Source: Pullichristensenella sp002068815 (GTDB lineage Bacteria; Bacillota; Clostridia; Christensenellales; Aristaeellaceae). Taken from it: a DNA stretch of 64,000 nucleotides. The position numbers and the translations under genes are program-made. Position 1 is the stretch's first letter; each line of letters starts with the position of its first letter. Under the pieces are notes generated by a model. It made no database searches. It had not been told where the DNA came from and saw only the letters and a list, made by a program, of their open reading frames with translations. Shown piece by piece: positions 50,574 through 59,132 of the stretch. The stretch spans positions 62,001-126,000 of the forward strand of contig JAXGXF010000003.1 of NCBI GenBank assembly GCA_040772885.1, read 5' to 3'.

Positions 50574-51029
50574 ATGGACAAGTGGGACGTTCGGTTTATG
50601 GAGGTGGCGGAGCTGATCTCGGCCTGGGCGAGCTGCTACCAGCGGGACCGCAAGATCGGCGCGGTGATCGTCAAAAACAAGCGGATACTCACGACCGGGT
50701 ACAACGGCGCCCCCGCCGGCATCAAGACCTGCGTCGAGCGCGGCGAGTGCCTTCGGAAAAAGCAGGGCATCGCCTCCGGCACCATGCAGGAATTGTGCTA
50801 CGCGATACACGCCGAGCAGAACGCGATCATACAGGCGGCGAAGCTCGGCATCTCCATACAGGACGCGACCCTCTACTGCACGCACCAGCCCTGCGTGATC
50901 TGCGCGAAGATGATCGTCAACGCCGGCATTTCGCGCGTCGTCTACCGCGAGGGCTACCCCGACGAATTCGCGCGCGAGATGCTCGAGGAGGGCGGCGTGT
51001 CGCTCGAGCGGTTCGAGCTGCCGGGGTGA
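50574..51029 (+). CDS. Deoxycytidylate (dCMP) deaminase
   Basis: This 151-residue zinc deaminase of the ComEB type has RKIGAVIVKNKRILTTGYNGAPAG, the catalytic CYAIHAEQNAI (His-Ala-Glu) and CTHQPCVICAKMIVNAGI (PCxxC). It converts dCMP to dUMP, feeding dTTP synthesis. It lies just right of the IS110 element. ATG 50574 is favoured (AAAGG 9 nt upstream); an ATG at 50565 is an in-frame alternative. Any original promoter may have been displaced by the insertion. Confidence 0.92.
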   Translation: MDKWDVRFMEVAELISAWASCYQRDRKIGAVIVKNKRILTTGYNGAPAGIKTCVERGECLRKKQGIASGTMQELCYAIHAEQNAIIQAAKLGISIQDATLYCTHQPCVICAKMIVNAGISRVVYREGYPDEFAREMLEEGGVSLERFELPG

Positions 51030-51306
51030 TTTGAAACCCAAGGAATCAGAAGGGCGCTTCGGTTTGCAACACCGCGGCGCTCTTAACATTTTTTCCGAAA
51101 ACCGAAGGATTCTCTGAAATTTCAACGCATTCTTCACGTTAATTTTCACTATATTGATGTGCATTCCGTCTTGCATTATGTTACAATATCAGATGGTCGA
51201 AAATTCAGATTCCCGGTCCCCGGCATGGATTTGACGGATCCGGCCGTCAAATGCGGCCGCGTCCTCCGGGAGCCTGTGCAATTCATCTGAGGGGGGTCAT
51301 CTACCT
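51030..51306 (+). other. Hydrogenase operon leader region
   Basis: This 277-nt AT-richer gap holds a TACAAT (51182-51187) without a clear -35. Downstream is a 9-bp stem, ATTTGACGG/CCGTCAAAT (51229-51237/51244-51252), in the presumed leader, followed by GAGGGGGG ahead of the first gene. No regulator site (such as a Rex box) could be recognised with confidence. Confidence 0.45.
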
Positions 51307-51780
51307 ATGGCTGAAAACCAGGAGAAGTATCTCCAGCTGGACGAGGTCATCCGGAAAAACAAGGGGACGCAGGGCGCGATCATGCTGACCTTGCAGGCGG
51401 CGCAGTCGCTCTTTGACCACGTGCCGCGCGACGTGCAGATTCGCATCGCCGAGGGCCTGGGCGTTCCGCTTTCCGAAATCTATGGCGTGGCCACGTTCTA
51501 TTCGCAGTTTGCGCTGGAGCCGCGCGGGCGCTTTGTTATCGGCGTCTGCATGGGCACGGCCTGCTACGTCAAGGGCTCGAAGGAGATACTCGACAGGCTG
51601 ACCCGCGGGCTGGAGGTCAAGGTCGGCTCGACGACCGCCGACGGAAGGTTCACGCTCCGCGACACGCGCTGCCTGGGCGCCTGCGGCCTCGCGCCGGTCA
51701 TCATGATCAACGACGACGTCTACGGGCGCCTCGTGCCCGACGACCTCCCGGCGATTCTCGACAAGTACCGGGCGATGTGA
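51307..51780 (+). CDS. hydC: NuoE-like [2Fe-2S] subunit of bifurcating hydrogenase
   Basis: This 157-residue thioredoxin-fold ferredoxin has SEIYGVATFYSQFALEPRGRFVIGVCMGTACYVKG and later TRCLGACGLAPVIMINDDVYG: four cysteines (C-x4-C and C-x3-C) binding one [2Fe-2S] cluster. It passes electrons between NADH/FMN in HydB and the hydrogenase, as HydC in HydABC complexes. First in a five-gene operon. Confidence 0.92.
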   Translation: MAENQEKYLQLDEVIRKNKGTQGAIMLTLQAAQSLFDHVPRDVQIRIAEGLGVPLSEIYGVATFYSQFALEPRGRFVIGVCMGTACYVKGSKEILDRLTRGLEVKVGSTTADGRFTLRDTRCLGACGLAPVIMINDDVYGRLVPDDLPAILDKYRAM

Positions 51781-51784
51781 TCCC

Positions 51785-52336
51785 ATGCCGGAGCTTGCGC
51801 TGCACATACTGGACCTCGTCCAGAACAGCGTCGCCGCGGGCGCGACCAGCATAACGGTCACGATCGCGTACGACCGGGCGGCGGACACGCTGACCATCGT
51901 CATCGAGGACGACGGCCGGGGGATGTCCGAGGAGCTCGTAAAGAGCGTCGCGAGCCCGTTCGTCACGACGCGCACGACGCGCAAGGTCGGATTGGGCATC
52001 CCGATGTTTCAGCAGCTCGCCGAGATGTGCGGGGGGGCGCTCAAAATCTCCTCGAAGCCCGGCGCGGGAACAAAGCTCACCGCGACCTTCCGCGCCTCGC
52101 ACGTCGACCTTCCGCCGATGGGGAGCCTCGGCGATACGATCCTCTCGCTCGTGGCCGCCTGTCCGGAATCGCCGGACTTCCGGTTCTGCTATCGGGTGGA
52201 CGATCGCGAATTCGTGTTTGACACCTCGGATGTGCGCGCGCCGCTCGGGAATCTCCCGCTCAGCGAGCCGGAGGTCCTCGAATGGATCGGCGAGTACGTG
52301 TCCGAGGGGTTCCGGGAAGTCGAAGGGTCTCATTAA
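51785..52336 (+). CDS. GHKL ATPase-domain protein in the hydrogenase operon
   Basis: A 183-residue stand-alone histidine-kinase-type ATPase domain: ELALHILDLVQNSVAAGATSI (N box), IVIEDDGRGMSEELV (G1), TRKVGLGIPMFQQLAEMCGG (G2) and GAGTKLTATF. It has no histidine phosphoacceptor or sensor domain. Similar genes sit inside clostridial hydABC operons, with unknown function; regulation or assembly are possible. It starts 4 nt after hydC. Confidence 0.8.
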   Translation: MPELALHILDLVQNSVAAGATSITVTIAYDRAADTLTIVIEDDGRGMSEELVKSVASPFVTTRTTRKVGLGIPMFQQLAEMCGGALKISSKPGAGTKLTATFRASHVDLPPMGSLGDTILSLVAACPESPDFRFCYRVDDREFVFDTSDVRAPLGNLPLSEPEVLEWIGEYVSEGFREVEGSH

Positions 52337-52354
52337 TTTTGGAGGTGCATTCGC

Positions 52355-52726
52355 ATGAAGTCGTTAGCGGATCTCGAAGCCATTCGTCAAAGGACGCTGG
52401 ACAAGGTCAACCTGCGCCGCGAGCACGAGGGCACCCGCGTCGTCGTGGGCATGGCCACCTGCGGCATCGCGGCCGGCGCGCGCCCGGTGCTGTTGGCCTT
52501 CATGGAGGAGGTCAACAAGCGCAAGCTCCTCAACGTCACGGTCGCGCAGACGGGCTGCATCGGCATGTGCCGCCTGGAGCCGATGGTCGAAATCACGCTG
52601 CCCGGCGAGGAGAAGGTGACCTACGTGCGCGTGACGCCCGAGAAGGTCGCGCGCATCGTCGAGGAGCACGTCGTCAACGGCCGCCCGGTTCTGGAATACG
52701 TCATCGGCGCCGAGGGCAAGGCCTGA
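52355..52726 (+). CDS. Thioredoxin-like [2Fe-2S] ferredoxin
   Basis: A 123-residue small ferredoxin with VVVGMATCGIAAGARPVLLAFMEEV and QTGCIGMCRLEPMVEI. Only three cysteines are visible (one in TCGIAAGA, two in CIGMC), so one usual ligand is replaced. It resembles the N-terminal domain of HydB, encoded next, and likely relays electrons in the complex. A GGAGG lies before the ATG. Confidence 0.82.
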   Translation: MKSLADLEAIRQRTLDKVNLRREHEGTRVVVGMATCGIAAGARPVLLAFMEEVNKRKLLNVTVAQTGCIGMCRLEPMVEITLPGEEKVTYVRVTPEKVARIVEEHVVNGRPVLEYVIGAEGKA

Positions 52727-52756
52727 CAGCGACAAGATTGAAGGAGGCAAAGCAAT

Positions 52757-54562
52757 ATGGAGCTTTTCCGTTCGCACATTTTGGTCTGCGGCGGCACCGG
52801 CTGCACATCTTCCGGCTCGACGCAGCTTCTCGAGCGGTTTGAGAAACTGCTGGAGCAAAACAAACTCACCAAGGAGATCAAGCTCGTGCACACCGGCTGC
52901 TTCGGCCTTTGCGAGGCGGGCCCGGTCGTCATCGTCTACCCCGAGGGCGCGTTCTACAGCCGCGTGACGGTCGAGGACGTCGACGAGATCGTGGGCGAGC
53001 ACCTGATCAAGGGCCGGATCGTACAGCGGCTTCTGTATCACGGCTCCGTTTCGGAGGACAATACGGTTAAGGCGCTCGACGACATCGAGTTCTACCAAAA
53101 GCAAAAGCGCGTCGCCCTTCGCAATTGCGGCGTGATCGACCCGGAGAACATCGACGAGTACATCGCGTTTGACGGCTACAAGGCGCTTTGCAAGGCGCTG
53201 ACTGAGATGACCCCCGAGGCCGTCATCGACACGATCAAGAAGTCCGGCCTGCGCGGCAGGGGCGGCGGCGGGTTCCCGACGGGGCTCAAGTGGGAGTTTT
53301 CCGCGAAGCAGCCCCGCGGCCCGGAATTCCAGAAATACGTGTGCTGCAACGCCGACGAGGGCGACCCGGGCGCGTTCATGGACCGCTCGGTGCTCGAGGG
53401 CGACCCGCACGCGGTGCTCGAGGCGATGGCGATCGCGGGCTATGCGATCGGCGCGAGCCAGGGCTACATCTACGTGCGCGCGGAGTACCCGATCGCGGTC
53501 CGCCGTTTGGAGATCGCGATCCGGCAGGCGCGCGAGTACGGGCTGCTCGGCGAACACATCTTCGGCACCGACTTCAGCTTCGACATCGGCGTGCGCCTGG
53601 GCGCCGGCGCGTTTGTCTGCGGCGAGGAGACGGCGCTGATGAACTCGATTCAGGGACACCGCGGGGAGCCGTGGCCGCGCCCGCCGTTCCCGGCGGTCAG
53701 GGGCCTGTTCGGAAAGCCGACGGTGCTCAACAACGTCGAGACCTACGCAAACGTCTGCCAGATCATCCTGAACGGCGCCGACTGGTTCGCCGCGATGGGC
53801 ACCGAGAAATCGAAGGGCACGAAGGTGTTCGCGCTCGGCGGAAAGATCAACAACACCGGCCTCGTCGAGGTGCCGATGGGAACGACGCTGCGCGAGATCA
53901 TCTATGAGATCGGCGGCGGCATCCCGGGCGGCAAGGCGTTCAAGGCCGTGCAGACCGGCGGTCCGTCCGGCGGCTGCCTGCCCACGCACATGCTCGACAC
54001 GCCCGTCGACTACGACAACCTCATCGCGGCCGGCTCGATGATGGGCTCCGGCGGCATGATCGTCATGGACGAGGACAACTGCATGGTGGACATCGCCCGC
54101 TTCTTCCTCGACTTCACCGTCGATGAATCCTGCGGCAAGTGCACCCCGTGCCGCATCGGCACCCGCCGCATGCTCGAGATACTCAACCGCATCTGCGACG
54201 GCAAGGGCGAGGACGGCGACCTCGAGCGGCTCGAAAACCTGGCCTCGAACATCAAGGCGACGGCGCTGTGCGGCCTCGGCCAGACGGCCCCGAACCCGGT
54301 GCTCTCCACGATCAAGCAGTTCCGCAACGAGTACGAGGCGCACATCTACGAGAAGCGTTGCCCGGCGGGGATCTGCAAGAAGCTCCTGAGCTACCTGATC
54401 GATCCGGCGAAGTGCAAGGGCTGCACGCTGTGCGCTCGCGTCTGTCCGACCGGCGCCATCTCCGGCAAGGTCAAGGAGGCGCACCTGATCGACCAGAAGA
54501 AGTGCATCAAGTGCGGAGCGTGCATGGAGAAGTGCAAGTTCGGCGCCATCTCCAAGAAGTGA
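52757..54562 (+). CDS. hydB: HydB: NuoF-like NADH/FMN subunit
   Basis: A 601-residue subunit with, in order: a thioredoxin-like [2Fe-2S] domain (CGGTGC, CFGLCEAG); the NuoF core with GLRGRGGGGFPTGLKWEF (FMN), CCNADEGDPGAFMDRSVLEGDPH (NADH) and GEETALMNSIQG; an SLBB part; SCGKCTPCRIGTRRM [4Fe-4S]; and a C-terminal 2[4Fe-4S] ferredoxin (CKGCTLCARVCPTGAI, CIKCGACMEKCKFGAI). It is the NADH-reactive and probably electron-bifurcating subunit, coupling NADH and reduced ferredoxin to H2. Confidence 0.95.
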   Translation: MELFRSHILVCGGTGCTSSGSTQLLERFEKLLEQNKLTKEIKLVHTGCFGLCEAGPVVIVYPEGAFYSRVTVEDVDEIVGEHLIKGRIVQRLLYHGSVSEDNTVKALDDIEFYQKQKRVALRNCGVIDPENIDEYIAFDGYKALCKALTEMTPEAVIDTIKKSGLRGRGGGGFPTGLKWEFSAKQPRGPEFQKYVCCNADEGDPGAFMDRSVLEGDPHAVLEAMAIAGYAIGASQGYIYVRAEYPIAVRRLEIAIRQAREYGLLGEHIFGTDFSFDIGVRLGAGAFVCGEETALMNSIQGHRGEPWPRPPFPAVRGLFGKPTVLNNVETYANVCQIILNGADWFAAMGTEKSKGTKVFALGGKINNTGLVEVPMGTTLREIIYEIGGGIPGGKAFKAVQTGGPSGGCLPTHMLDTPVDYDNLIAAGSMMGSGGMIVMDEDNCMVDIARFFLDFTVDESCGKCTPCRIGTRRMLEILNRICDGKGEDGDLERLENLASNIKATALCGLGQTAPNPVLSTIKQFRNEYEAHIYEKRCPAGICKKLLSYLIDPAKCKGCTLCARVCPTGAISGKVKEAHLIDQKKCIKCGACMEKCKFGAISKK

Positions 54563-54579
54563 GCAAGGAGGTAGCCATC

Positions 54580-56322
54580 GTGAATAACATTACGCTGACC
54601 ATTGACGGCGTTAAGGTAAGCGTCCCGGCCGGAACGACCGTGCTCGAGGCCGCGAAAGGCGCGGGCATCCGCATCCCGACCATGTGCTATATCAAGGACC
54701 TGAACGAGATCGGCGCATGCCGCCTGTGCGTCGTCGATACCGGCGCGCGCGCGCTGCAGGCCGCGTGCGTGCTGCCCGCCGCCGAGGGGATGAACGTAAA
54801 GACGAACACCCCGGCCGTGCGCGACGCCCGCAAGATGAACCTGGAGCTCCTGCTCTCGAACCACGACAAGAAGTGCCTGTCGTGCGTCCGTTCGACAAAC
54901 TGCGAATTGCAGAGCCTGTGCCGCGAGTACGGCGTCGACGACGAAAACCGCTACGCGGGCAGCATGACCGAGACGCACATCGACGACCTCTCGCCGTCGA
55001 TCGTGCGCAACAACGCGAAGTGCATCCTCTGCCGCCGCTGCACGGCCGTCTGCCAGAAGGTGCAGAACGTCGGCGTCATCGGCCCCGTCAAGCGCGGCTT
55101 CCACACGCAGATCTCGTGCGCGTGGGGCGACCCGCTTTCCGACACCGCCTGCATCAACTGCGGCCAGTGCATCGCCGTGTGCCCGACCGGGGCGCTTACC
55201 GAGAAGGACGACACCGACAAGGTGTTCGCCGCGCTCGCGGACCCGAAGAAGCACGTCGTCGTGCAGCCGGCCCCGGCGGTGCGCGCCGCGCTCGGCGAGG
55301 AGTTCGGAATCCCGATGGGCACCTCCGTCACCGGCAAGATGGCGACCGCGCTTCGCAGGCTCGGCTTCGACAAGGTGTACGACACGAACTTCGCCGCCGA
55401 CCTCACGATCCTGGAGGAGGCGAACGAGCTCGTCGACCGCGTGAAGAGCGGCGGCGTGCTCCCGATGATCACCTCCTGCTCGCCCGGCTGGATCAAGTTC
55501 TGCGAGCACGCGTATCCGGAATTCCTGCCGAACCTCTCGAGCTGCAAGTCGCCGCACGAGATGGAGGGCGCGGTCATCAAGAGCTACTACGCGGAGAAGT
55601 ATGGGATCGACCCGAAGGACATCGTCGTCGTGTCGGTCATGCCCTGCACCGCGAAGAAGTTCGAGGCCGATCGGCCCGAGCTGGGCCACAACGGGCTCGC
55701 CGACGTCGATATCGTCATCACGACGCGCGAGCTCGCCAGGATGATCAAGCTCGCCGGCATAGACTTCGCAAACCTGCCCGAGGGCGACTTCGACGACATG
55801 CTCGGCGAATCGACCGGCGCGGCGGTCATCTTCGGCGTCTCCGGCGGCGTCATGGAGGCGGCGCTTCGGACCGCGTACGAGGTCATCACCGGAAAGAAGC
55901 TCGAAAAGCTCGATTTCCTCGACGTGCGCGGCATGAAGGGCGTCAAGGAGGCGACCTACGACCTCGACGGCCTCGAGCTCAAGGTCGCGGTCGCGAGCTC
56001 GACCGGCGCGGCGTCGAAATTGCTCGACGCGGTCAAGTCGGGCGAGAAGAGCTACACGTTCATCGAGGTCATGGGCTGCCCCGGCGGCTGCATCAACGGC
56101 GGCGGCCAGCCGCTCGTCTCCCCGACCGAGCGCGAGAAGAACAACCCGCTGGTGCTGCGCGCGAAGGCGATCTACGACGAGGACGCCGCGAAGCCCGTCC
56201 GCAAGTCGCACGAGAGCCTGGCCGTCCAGAAGCTTTACGACGAGTATTTCGAGAAGCCGAACTCGCACAAGGCGCACGAGATACTGCACACGCACTACAC
56301 GGCGCGCCCGAAGTACAAGTAG
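54580..56322 (+). CDS. hydA: [FeFe] hydrogenase catalytic subunit HydA
   Basis: A 580-residue enzyme. The N-terminus has a [2Fe-2S] domain, a His-Cys3 [4Fe-4S] site (NHDKKCLSCVRSTNCELQSLC) and two [4Fe-4S] clusters (CILCRRCTAVC, CINCGQCIAVCP). The H-cluster motifs are TSCSPGWIKFCE (L1), MPCTAKKFEADR (L2) and MGCPGGCINGGGQP (L3). It belongs with the group A trimeric/tetrameric bifurcating enzymes by context. The start is GTG 54580 with AAGGAGG 8 nt upstream. Maturases HydE/F/G are not in the window. Confidence 0.96.
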   Translation: MNNITLTIDGVKVSVPAGTTVLEAAKGAGIRIPTMCYIKDLNEIGACRLCVVDTGARALQAACVLPAAEGMNVKTNTPAVRDARKMNLELLLSNHDKKCLSCVRSTNCELQSLCREYGVDDENRYAGSMTETHIDDLSPSIVRNNAKCILCRRCTAVCQKVQNVGVIGPVKRGFHTQISCAWGDPLSDTACINCGQCIAVCPTGALTEKDDTDKVFAALADPKKHVVVQPAPAVRAALGEEFGIPMGTSVTGKMATALRRLGFDKVYDTNFAADLTILEEANELVDRVKSGGVLPMITSCSPGWIKFCEHAYPEFLPNLSSCKSPHEMEGAVIKSYYAEKYGIDPKDIVVVSVMPCTAKKFEADRPELGHNGLADVDIVITTRELARMIKLAGIDFANLPEGDFDDMLGESTGAAVIFGVSGGVMEAALRTAYEVITGKKLEKLDFLDVRGMKGVKEATYDLDGLELKVAVASSTGAASKLLDAVKSGEKSYTFIEVMGCPGGCINGGGQPLVSPTEREKNNPLVLRAKAIYDEDAAKPVRKSHESLAVQKLYDEYFEKPNSHKAHEILHTHYTARPKYK

Positions 56323-56335
56323 GAACAGGCGCAAG

Positions 56336-56367
56336 AAGGCCTCCTTCCCGCGGGGAGGAGGTCTTGG
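56336..56367 (+). terminator. Hairpin after hydA
   Basis: AGGCCTCC...CCC pairs with GGG...GGAGGTCTT with few mismatches; no T run follows, so termination may be partial. Confidence 0.45.
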
Positions 56368-56403
56368 CAACGCATCATCATCACCTGGAAAGGAACGAGC
56401 GCA

Positions 56404-56847
56404 TTGAATCGCCCGCATCAAATCCACGTAAACCTGCCGCACCCGGACCGCGCGCACCATCACCCGGAGAGGGAACACGTCGCGTGCATCCCGCGCCAGA
56501 GCTTCAAGCTGACCGCCGTCAAGCGATACCGCATGGCGAAGAAGCCGGAGGTCGGCGAGGAAAAGATACTTCTATGGCGCAACATCCTCGTCGCCGCGGC
56601 GGCGCTTTTGTTCCTCGCGTCGCTGCTGCCGGTGCATATGCTCGGCAGCGAGCAAGCGGTGTTTTTGCTGCGCGGCGCCGCCTACGTGCTCGGCGCGGGC
56701 GCGTATCTGTTCGAGATGCTGATGATGACCGACATGTTCAAGCGCGTGCACCCGTTCCGCGAGATGTTCATGCCCTATGTGTTCGGCGCGCTGTACATCG
56801 TGCTCGCGCTGGCGTATTTCTCGGAAGTGTTCCGCAAGGAGATGTGA
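56404..56847 (+). CDS. Membrane protein with His-rich N-terminus
   Basis: A 147-residue protein (TTG start at 56404, AAAGGA 9 nt upstream) whose first 30 residues hold seven His, followed by three membrane helices (about 57-75, 82-102, 118-138). An ATG at 56533 would drop the His-rich part but lacks a ribosome binding site. No family is recognised. It follows the hydrogenase operon and precedes a VOC gene by 2 nt. The His-rich part might bind metal; this is a guess. Confidence 0.6.
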   Translation: MNRPHQIHVNLPHPDRAHHHPEREHVACIPRQSFKLTAVKRYRMAKKPEVGEEKILLWRNILVAAAALLFLASLLPVHMLGSEQAVFLLRGAAYVLGAGAYLFEMLMMTDMFKRVHPFREMFMPYVFGALYIVLALAYFSEVFRKEM

Positions 56848-56849
56848 GT

Positions 56850-57233
56850 ATGACGATTGAACACGTCGCCGTCTACGCGCGCGATCTGGAGGCCCTGCGC
56901 GCGTTCTACGAAAACTACTTCGGGGGAAAATCGAACGACGGCTACCACAACCCCCGGACGGGGCTGCGCACGTATTTCCTGTCGTTCGGCGGCGGCGCGC
57001 GGCTGGAGCTGATGAACCGCCCCGGCGTGGAGCCCTCTTCGGGCATCGCGCTCCGCGAGGGCTGGGCGCACATATCGTTCCGGCTCGGGAGCCCGGAGGC
57101 GGTCGATCAACTGACCGAGCGGCTGCGGACCGACGGCTATACCGTCGAGAGCGGCCCGCGCACGACCGGCGACGGCTATTACGAGAGCTGCGTGCTCGAC
57201 CCCGAGGGCAACCGGGTCGAGCTCGTCGGCTGA
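56850..57233 (+). CDS. Glyoxalase/VOC superfamily protein
   Basis: A 127-residue single VOC unit: IEHVAVYARDLEALRAFYENYFGG at the N-terminus, YFLSFGGGARLELMNR, GWAHISFRLGS and SCVLDPEGNRVELVG. Metal ligands of the type H5, E and H74 with the final E in NRVEL are in place. Members isomerise or cleave diverse metabolites, so no substrate is assigned. AAGGAG lies 8 nt before ATG. Confidence 0.85.
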   Translation: MTIEHVAVYARDLEALRAFYENYFGGKSNDGYHNPRTGLRTYFLSFGGGARLELMNRPGVEPSSGIALREGWAHISFRLGSPEAVDQLTERLRTDGYTVESGPRTTGDGYYESCVLDPEGNRVELVG

Positions 57234-57248
57234 TTTCCGGACATGAAC

Positions 57249-57277
57249 GGGCCGCGGCGAAATTTTCGCCGCGGCCC
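57249..57277. terminator. Perfect long stem between convergent genes
   Basis: GGGCCGCGGCGAAA (57249-57262) pairs with TTTCGCCGCGGCCC (57264-57277), a 14-bp stem between convergent genes; there is no following T run on either strand. Confidence 0.5.
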
Positions 57278-57287
57278 TCGCATTGGA

Positions 57288-58127
57288 TCAGTCCGCTTGC
57301 AGCAGCCCGTCCATGACGTCCATCGCGTCGATCTTCTTCCTGCCGACCCACATCGTGCTGTAGGAATCGCGGTCCATGCGCACCCAGCCGCCCGCGGCTT
57401 CGCCGTACTCCGGGTCGATCGCCGCGATGTACACCCACTCGATGTCGTCGCTGCCGGCGACGATGGCCTGTTCGCCCCTGCGAAGCGTGCGCACGACCGT
57501 GCTGTCGGTGCGCGAGGCCATCAGCGGCAGATCCATCCGCAGCGTCACGTGCGCGCCGACCGGGTAGATGTCGCGCGGAACCTCCGCGAGCGCGTATTCC
57601 ACGGTGAACTCGTCGCCGTAGTAGTATCCGGCGGCGATCACGAAGTCCGCCGGGCGGAACCAGGTCAGGAGCAGGTTGCCGCGCACATAGGTCGTGAACG
57701 TGTTCGGCCCGGTGACGGCCATGTACTGCGGGAAGCCGCCGACATAGCCGAGGTCGTCGAGCCGGGCGGCGCCCTCGTAGTCTTGGATATAGTGGTAGAC
57801 ATAGCTCGCGTAGTCGTCGCTCGGGCCGTAGTCCGGCACGAACAGGAACGCGCCCTCGACGTTCAGGAAGCGCACGGCGTAGAGCTCCTCCGCGAGGTAG
57901 TCCCCCTCCCCGTCGACCGACAGATTGCCGACGGCGAGCGAATACGACGCGCCGTAGTCGGAGTTGTTCGCGCGGAAGCGCACGGTCTCGGCGCTCCCGT
58001 CGCCGTCGAGGTCGATCCTCTGCCCGTCCGCGATCTTCGCAAACGCGCCTGCGGGCAGCGCGTCCGCGGCGAGCGCGCTGCCGCCGAGCAGCGCCAGCGC
58101 CAGCAGTATTCCCAACAGTTTCTTCAT
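57288..58127 (-). CDS. Secreted protein of unknown function
   Basis: A 279-residue exported protein: signal peptide (1-20, GGSALA|AD), then an acidic beta-rich body. A Ca-binding-like loop DLDGDGSAETVRF occurs near residues 39-51, as in VCBS/EF-loop repeats, and a C-terminal SH3-like section (TLRRGEQAIVAGSDDIEWVYIAAI...GWVRMD) follows. No enzyme motif is recognised. It is monocistronic. The ATG has a G-rich site (GGGGGGA) 5-6 nt upstream. Confidence 0.65.
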   Translation of the reverse strand: MKKLLGILLALALLGGSALAADALPAGAFAKIADGQRIDLDGDGSAETVRFRANNSDYGASYSLAVGNLSVDGEGDYLAEELYAVRFLNVEGAFLFVPDYGPSDDYASYVYHYIQDYEGAARLDDLGYVGGFPQYMAVTGPNTFTTYVRGNLLLTWFRPADFVIAAGYYYGDEFTVEYALAEVPRDIYPVGAHVTLRMDLPLMASRTDSTVVRTLRRGEQAIVAGSDDIEWVYIAAIDPEYGEAAGGWVRMDRDSYSTMWVGRKKIDAMDVMDGLLQAD

Positions 58128-58262
58128 ATTCGTCCCCCCTGTAATATTCTGGAAATTGGACGCGCGCCGCGGGCCCCGGGTTCCGCGATTTCACGCGAAT
58201 TGCGTTGATTCAAAGCCAAAAAGAGGCTATACTCGTATAGGATTCTGCGCGGGAGGGTTCTT

Positions 58263-59132
58263 ATGTTCATTGCGTCCGGGTGGAAGGACTACGAGGTGCT
58301 CGACACCGGCGACGGCGAGAAGCTCGAGCGTTGGGGGGACGTCGTGCTCCGGCGGCCCGACCCGCAGGCGATCTGGCCGAAGCTGCGCCCGGAAAATTGG
58401 GGCGCCGCCGACGCGCACTACCACCGCTCCCAAAAGGGCGGCGGCGAGTGGGAGTTCCTCCGCAAGTTGCCGGAGCGATGGGTCGTCAGCTACGGCCGGC
58501 TCCGGTTCTACGTGCGCCCGACCGGGTTCAAGCATACGGGGCTGTTCCCGGAGCAGGCCGCGAACTGGGACTGGATGGGAAGCCTCCTCCGCAAATCGAA
58601 GAAGCCGGCGCGCGTACTGAACTTGTTCGGCTACACCGGCGGCGCGACCTGCGCGTGCGCGCTCGCGGGGGCGCACGTCACGCACGTCGACGCCGCGAAG
58701 GGCATGGTGCAGTGGGCGGGCGAGAACCGAAAGCTCTCGGGCATCGGCGAAGAGAGCGTGCGCTGGATCGTCGACGACGCGAAGAAGTTCGTGCTGCGCG
58801 AGGCCCGGCGCGGGGTCCTTTACGACGGCATATTGATGGACCCGCCGAGCTACGGCCGCGGGCCGGGCGGCGAGGTCTGGAAATTGGAGGACGAGCTCTA
58901 CGGCCTCGTCGAGGCGTGCGAGACGGTGCTCGCGGCCGACGCGCTATTCATGCTGATCAACAGCTACACGACCGGGCTTCAGCCGGCGGTGCTTCACAAC
59001 ATGCTCTCGATGACCGCTGCGAAGTCGCGCGGCGGTCGCGTGGTCGCGGACGAGGTCGTGCTGCCGGTGACGGCCGGGGGCGTGCTGCCCTGCGGCGCGT
59101 CCGGCCGATGGGAGCGATTGGGGGAGCCATGA
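58263..59132 (+). CDS. Class I SAM-dependent methyltransferase (RlmI-like)
   Basis: A 289-residue methyltransferase. SAM-binding segments are VLNLFGYTGGATCACALAGA and HVDAAKGMVQWAGENRKLSG; IVDDAKKFV and DGILMDPPSYGRGPGG follow. The DPPSYGRG motif is that of rRNA/DNA-type base methyltransferases (RlmI/RlmK), so a role in 23S rRNA cytosine methylation is plausible. Its stop overlaps the ABC-F gene start by ATGA. Confidence 0.82.
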   Translation: MFIASGWKDYEVLDTGDGEKLERWGDVVLRRPDPQAIWPKLRPENWGAADAHYHRSQKGGGEWEFLRKLPERWVVSYGRLRFYVRPTGFKHTGLFPEQAANWDWMGSLLRKSKKPARVLNLFGYTGGATCACALAGAHVTHVDAAKGMVQWAGENRKLSGIGEESVRWIVDDAKKFVLREARRGVLYDGILMDPPSYGRGPGGEVWKLEDELYGLVEACETVLAADALFMLINSYTTGLQPAVLHNMLSMTAAKSRGGRVVADEVVLPVTAGGVLPCGASGRWERLGEP

